Of a stretch of 64,000 nt of DNA, positions 60,512 to 64,000 are shown piece by piece. The notes beneath the pieces are model-generated. The model was not told the DNA's origin and did no database searches. It saw only the letters and a program-made list of their open reading frames with translations. Source of the stretch: Oceanobacillus piezotolerans (GTDB lineage Bacteria > Bacillota > Bacilli > Bacillales > Amphibacillaceae). Location: positions 1-64,000 of the forward strand of contig NZ_RCHR01000003.1 in assembly GCF_003665065.1 (NCBI RefSeq), in the 5' to 3' direction. The position numbers and the translations under genes are program-made. How positions within the stretch are numbered: the stretch's first letter is position 1; every line of letters begins with the position of its first letter.

Positions 60512-61729
60512 TTGGGAAAACCAAAATTATGGACTAAAGATTTTATTATGGTATCTACATCAAACTTTTTGTTATTTGTATCTTTTTACATGCTCATGGT
60601 TACGCTGGCTGTTTACTCGATTAATCAATTTCAAGCCTCACAAAGTGAAGCAGGACTTGCGTCGAGTATATTTGTTTTAGGGGCTGTTCTTGTTCGACCA
60701 ATTGCAGGGAAATTTATTGAGAATGTAGGAAAGAAAAAATTATTGCTTTTTGGGCTTGCATTATTCCTCGGAATGATGCTTTTGTATTTTCCGATTAATC
60801 ATTTAGGATTGTTATTAGTTATTCGTTTTATCCATGGTTTTGCTTTTGGGATCTCGACCACAGCAACTGGTACAATCGCTGCGGACATTATTCCCATGGC
60901 AAGACGTGGTGAGGGAATGGGATATTTTGCAACGAGTATGAATTTAGCAATGGCAATTGGACCTTTCATAGGTTTAATTCTTAGTCGTTACTTTGAAGAT
61001 TCGATGATTTTTGTTACTACAACTGTTTTTTCTGTTATTGCATTTATTGCAACATTATTCTTACGTGTGCCAGAGGAAGAATCAGTTAAAGCGAAAACGG
61101 AAGGGCCGGGCTTCCGTTTAAAAGACTACTTTGAAAAAACGACCATACCAATAGGGATATTTATTATGATCTGTGGGTTCGTCTACTCAAGTATTCTATC
61201 TTTTTTAACGTCCTATGCGACAGAAATCAACTTAGTTGATGCTGCTAGCTTCTTCTTTGTTATGTATGCTATTTTTCTACTGCTTTCAAGACCGTTTACA
61301 GGTAAACTTTTTGACTCAAAAGGGGAGAACATGGTCATATATCCGTCTATTCTATTGCTGGGAGTAGGGTTAATCCTTTTAAGTCAAGCTCATGCTGGAT
61401 GGATATTACTTTTAGCGGGGGCGATTATTGGGGTAGGATTTGGTACACTGCAATCTAGTGCGCAAACTGTAGCAGTTAATTTGGCAGAGAGAAACAGAAT
61501 TGGTTTGGCTACATCGACCTTCTTTGTATTTTATGATTTCGGAATAGGAGTAGGGCCATTCTTATTAGGATTCATCCTCCCTTATATTGAGTTTCGTGGT
61601 TTATATTTGATGATGGCTATTATTGCTTTTCTATCTATTATTGTTTATTATTTTGCCCATGGTAAAAAACGAACAAAAAATGGAAGTTCAACAGAAAAAT
61701 TAACTTATGAAAAGGATGTAGTTTCTTAA
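60512..61729 (+). CDS. MFS exporter
   Basis: 405 residues with 12 membrane segments. Motif A between helices 2 and 3 is RPIAGKFIENVGKKKLL (variant of GxLaDrxGrkxxl), and helix 5 has FATSMNLAMAIGPFIG (motif C-like). This is the pattern of drug or small-molecule exporters (12-helix group). TTG 60512 has GGAGGG 7 bases upstream. Same operon as marR, whose inducer is likely also the export substrate. Confidence 0.9.
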   Translation: MGKPKLWTKDFIMVSTSNFLLFVSFYMLMVTLAVYSINQFQASQSEAGLASSIFVLGAVLVRPIAGKFIENVGKKKLLLFGLALFLGMMLLYFPINHLGLLLVIRFIHGFAFGISTTATGTIAADIIPMARRGEGMGYFATSMNLAMAIGPFIGLILSRYFEDSMIFVTTTVFSVIAFIATLFLRVPEEESVKAKTEGPGFRLKDYFEKTTIPIGIFIMICGFVYSSILSFLTSYATEINLVDAASFFFVMYAIFLLLSRPFTGKLFDSKGENMVIYPSILLLGVGLILLSQAHAGWILLLAGAIIGVGFGTLQSSAQTVAVNLAERNRIGLATSTFFVFYDFGIGVGPFLLGFILPYIEFRGLYLMMAIIAFLSIIVYYFAHGKKRTKNGSSTEKLTYEKDVVS

Positions 61730-61816
61730 GCATACTACATTCTTTTTTTCTATAGAAAGAAGGAATTTGCCATGTATTTATGGAATATATAGTAGAGTAG
61801 AGAAAGGAATACCAAT

Positions 61817-62602
61817 ATGAGGTTAGATCGAGATACACAATACATAAAAAGGATTGAGCTGAGGAGGGATGCTATTCCCAGCTTTAAAGTATATCCCTTT
61901 ACATTATCCGTGGTAAAAACCTTACATAACTTGACTCTCCATCCTAATGTAACATTTATTGTAGGTAAGAATGGAGTAGGGAAGTCGACGCTTTTAGAAG
62001 CAATCGCCATTCACTTAGGATATAATCCTGAGGGAGGAACGAAAAATTTTAACTTTATAAGCTATCCTTCTCATTCAAATTTAGATGCCTATTTACGAAT
62101 TGCAAAAGGACCTTATTTGCCAGAAGATGGTTTTTTCTTTCGCGCAGAGAGTTATTATAACCTAGCTACAAATATAGAGGAATTAGATTCAGCTGGCGGA
62201 GGGAGAAAGATAATCGATGGTTTTGGAGGGGAGTCGCTTCATCAGCAGTCACATGGTGAGTCTTTTTTTGCTGCTTTCAATCATCGTTTTCGCGGTAAAG
62301 GATTGTACATTTTAGATGAGCCGGAATCTGCATTATCACCACTGCGGCAACTATCTATACTAGCACGTATCCATGAGCTTGTTGAACAGGAATCACAATT
62401 TATTATATCGACACACTCTTCTATCCTAATGGCATATCCTAATGCTAAAATATTAGAGCTAAGTGTGGAAGGTATGGAAGAAAAGCCCCTAGAGAAAACA
62501 GGCCATTACACTATTATGAAACAATTCTTTGAGGATAAGGACAGGCTATTGCACCATTTATTTAATGAAGATATGTTTGACACAAGGAAAGAAAAAGAGT
62601 AA
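61817..62602 (+). CDS. ABC-type AAA ATPase of RecF/AAA_23 kind
   Basis: 261 residues, small for the family. Walker A GKNGVGKST at 50-58; signature-like SHGES at 145-149; Walker B ILDEPESALS with D167 and E168; switch His200 in STHSS. The AAA_21/AAA_23 domain lacks a long coiled coil. Related proteins in Bacillaceae are often stand-alone and of unknown function. AAAGGAA precedes the ATG. No toxin-like or nuclease partner is next to it; spx follows downstream. Confidence 0.85.
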   Translation: MRLDRDTQYIKRIELRRDAIPSFKVYPFTLSVVKTLHNLTLHPNVTFIVGKNGVGKSTLLEAIAIHLGYNPEGGTKNFNFISYPSHSNLDAYLRIAKGPYLPEDGFFFRAESYYNLATNIEELDSAGGGRKIIDGFGGESLHQQSHGESFFAAFNHRFRGKGLYILDEPESALSPLRQLSILARIHELVEQESQFIISTHSSILMAYPNAKILELSVEGMEEKPLEKTGHYTIMKQFFEDKDRLLHHLFNEDMFDTRKEKE

Positions 62603-62711
62603 AATTATACTTAATTAAACATATTTAGATTCGAGATATAAACTCTTAGAACATATATCACATTTACAGTATATAGATAGAGAAAACTGATTAAAAAGTG
62701 GGGAATGAATA

Positions 62712-63107
62712 ATGGTAACATTATATGTTACACCGAGCTGTACTTCATGCAGAAAAGCAAAAGCATGGTTTAAAAAGAACAATATTCCATTCAAAGAGAG
62801 GAATATCTTTTCAGAAGGGCTTACTTTAGATGAGATTAAGGGGATTTTACGGTTAACTGAGGATGGAACAGAGGAGATTATATCTACGCGATCAAAGGTT
62901 TTCCAAGAGTTGAACCTTGACCTCAATCAGATGCCGATGAAAGAATTATATCGCGTGATTCAAGAAAATCCTGGGATGCTGAAGCGCCCAATTATCCATG
63001 ATGATAAAAGACTCCAGGTTGGATATAATGAGGATGAAATTCGTCGATTCCTACCAAGATCTGTACGTACATTTTATTTAAAAGAAGCACAACGTATGAT
63101 TAATTAA
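62712..63107 (+). CDS. spx: Spx, redox-sensing regulator (ArsC fold)
   Basis: 131 residues, the normal size. The CxxC disulfide switch is C10-T-S-C13; [22 protein letters not shown] and [17 protein letters not shown] match B. subtilis Spx. It binds the alpha subunit of RNA polymerase and directs it to thiol-stress genes when C10-C13 is oxidised. Bacillaceae often have two copies; the ending [11 protein letters not shown] is close but not the same as in B. subtilis, so it could be a paralogue. AAGTGGGG precedes ATG; the terminator follows. Confidence 0.93.
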   Translation: MVTLYVTPSCTSCRKAKAWFKKNNIPFKERNIFSEGLTLDEIKGILRLTEDGTEEIISTRSKVFQELNLDLNQMPMKELYRVIQENPGMLKRPIIHDDKRLQVGYNEDEIRRFLPRSVRTFYLKEAQRMIN

Positions 63108-63111
63108 AAAT

Positions 63112-63163
63112 AAAAAAATACGAATCCATTCAGGAATATCATGAATGGATTCGTATTTTTTTA
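63112..63163 (+). terminator. Terminator of spx
   Basis: ATACGAATCCATTCA (63118-63132) pairs with TGAATGGATTCGTAT (63142-63156), followed by TTTTTT. The 3-prime arm also gives a T-run on the minus strand. Confidence 0.9.
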
Positions 63164-63207
63164 ATAATAGCATCCTTCATATTCTGAGTCATTGAATAGT
63201 CTTCTCA

Positions 63208-63429
63208 TTATTTTTTCCTGAATCGCGTAATTAGTGGACTTACTTGGCCGTAAATATCATTTAGCTTATGAAAGGTACCAGTCATCTTTTCAAAATCCAA
63301 ATTTCCGTCATCATCCTGAAACATCGATAGTAACCGTTCACTAGTTGATATCTCTTGTTTGACAGGTCGACGTGATGAAAATGGGCGCCGTTGGGGGGCT
63401 GGACGTCTTCTCGGCCTCTCCATAAACAT
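63208..63429 (-). CDS. YppG-like small protein
   Basis: 73 residues with a Arg/Pro-rich N-terminus (RPRRRPAPQRRPFSSRRP) and a C-terminal domain LLSMFQDDDGNLDFEKMTGTFHKLNDIYGQVSPLI, arranged as in the YppG-like proteins of spore-formers. AAGGAG precedes the ATG. Possibly spore-associated. Family match is moderate. Confidence 0.65.
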   Translation of the reverse strand: MFMERPRRRPAPQRRPFSSRRPVKQEISTSERLLSMFQDDDGNLDFEKMTGTFHKLNDIYGQVSPLITRFRKK

Positions 63430-63465
63430 GAAATACCACTCCTTTACCTTGTTTATAAATAGTTA

Positions 63466-63729
63466 TTACCAGAAGAAGAAGGGAACTAACGCTAATGTTG
63501 CGATTGCACCTAGAGCTACTCCAAATCCAAATCCGCCATAACCATAACCACCATAATAGCCGTATCCAAATCCTCTAATGTTTCTTCCGCCACCTAGAGG
63601 ACGTAAATAAACTCTTCTATTATCTACATGTCGAATTATACCTCTATGCACTCTGCCATCACGTGTTCTTATTTCTACTGCTCTTCCTCGATAACGATTG
63701 CATAAAGTATGATAATGACCAACAGACAC
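63466..63729 (-). CDS. Small Sm-like/Gly-Tyr-rich protein
   Basis: 87 residues from GTG 63729 (GGAGGT 6 bases upstream). Residues about 7-47 (YRGRAVEIRTRDGRVHRGIIRHVDNRRVYLRPL) resemble an Sm/LSm-type beta barrel. A low-complexity Gly/Tyr-rich stretch (about 53-70) and a hydrophobic end follow. I do not recognise a named family. Similar small proteins occur in spore-formers. A frame upstream of the GTG is open but has no ribosome-binding site. Confidence 0.6.
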   Translation of the reverse strand: MSVGHYHTLCNRYRGRAVEIRTRDGRVHRGIIRHVDNRRVYLRPLGGGRNIRGFGYGYYGGYGYGGFGFGVALGAIATLALVPFFFW

Positions 63730-63970
63730 ACTAACACCTCCGTATAGTTTTAAACAACTGAAGCTAGATATATATATATACATTAAAATAGTTTATATAA
63801 GCTCCATTACTGCATGATATGTCTATGGCTAGATGTTGTATAGGATAAATCAATCAGGCAATGAGTGGAGTTTTGATAGATATTTTGTTTTTCAATTGAT
63901 ATAAAAGGAATACATAATTTCTGCTTTGTTAGAAACAATACAAATTAGTAAAAGAAGTGGAGGGATTATA

Positions 63971-64000
63971 ATGATGGAAAATATTCATACGGAATTACAA
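63971..64000 (+). CDS. Start of a gene cut by the window end
   Basis: TGGAGGG (63957-63963) precedes ATGATG (63971/63974), after which MENIHTELQ is read to the edge. Too short to name. Confidence 0.5.
   Translation, partial: MMENIHTELQ

Noticed and set aside
1..64000. CRISPR array, tRNA, rRNA, transposase genes or prophage module
   Set aside because: None found: no regularly spaced direct repeats, no cloverleaf-like sequence and no structural phage or transposase genes were seen.

Overview
The window is one continuous stretch of chromosome from a low-GC, Gram-positive, spore-forming type bacterium of the family Bacillaceae. The strong AGGAGG ribosome-binding sites, frequent GTG and TTG starts, CodY, Spx, PepV, an S-box riboswitch, a CcpA-type cre site, LPxTA-type surface-protein relatives and small Bacillus-type proteins (YpzI-, YppG-, DUF1292- and YflT-like) all point there. 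The overall look resembles Oceanobacillus or Virgibacillus, but that is inference. No rRNA, tRNA, CRISPR array, transposase or clear prophage was seen.

Region by region. 0.1-4.5 kb: a DUF421 membrane protein, a FadR-type GntR regulator followed by ilvD, and a LysR regulator. 4.7-11.3 kb: an aromatic-ring catabolic cluster divergent from the LysR gene, with an SDR dihydrodiol-type dehydrogenase, Rieske dioxygenase alpha and beta subunits, a flavin ferredoxin reductase, an extradiol dioxygenase, an ACMSD-like decarboxylase and a 7Fe-type ferredoxin. An inverted pair of intergenic repeats interrupts it. 11.4-15.6 kb: an NCS1 permease, an acyl-CoA dehydrogenase-family flavoprotein and a PfpI/DJ-1 protein. 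16-20 kb: small stress and membrane proteins, a CHY zinc finger and a MATE exporter. 20.4-24.9 kb: a PTS permease lacking both phosphorylation sites, then a cytosolic gamma-glutamyltransferase-like protein with a split ChrA pair. 25-33 kb: CBS protein, PepV, aldo-keto reductase, lipoprotein, hydrolase, YtkA-like protein and an amino-acid ABC importer without its ATPase. 33-44 kb: NhaC antiporter, SAM-riboswitch-controlled methionine synthase-like protein, alkyltransferase-like protein, SDR/TetR pair, CAP-domain protein, DUF3298 protein and M29 aminopeptidase. 45-56.5 kb: acidic repeat surface protein, a 794-residue protein with two class I isoprenoid-synthase-like halves, threonine deaminase, an orphan codY, a holin-like peptide toxin and a TPR protein with a decayed dynamin-like GTPase domain. 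56.6-64 kb: cold shock protein, phospholipase A2-like protein, fused ChrA with PadR, MarR/MFS pair, AAA ATPase, Spx and small proteins.

The most unusual items are the double isoprenoid-synthase protein (46335-48719), the PTS permease with no IIB domain and Phe in place of the IIA phospho-histidine (20448-22028), the pseudo-GTPase TPR protein (53800-56523), the codY gene outside its usual operon, and a PadR gene whose only plausible full-length start is AUA. Two families of intergenic repeats are scattered through the window.
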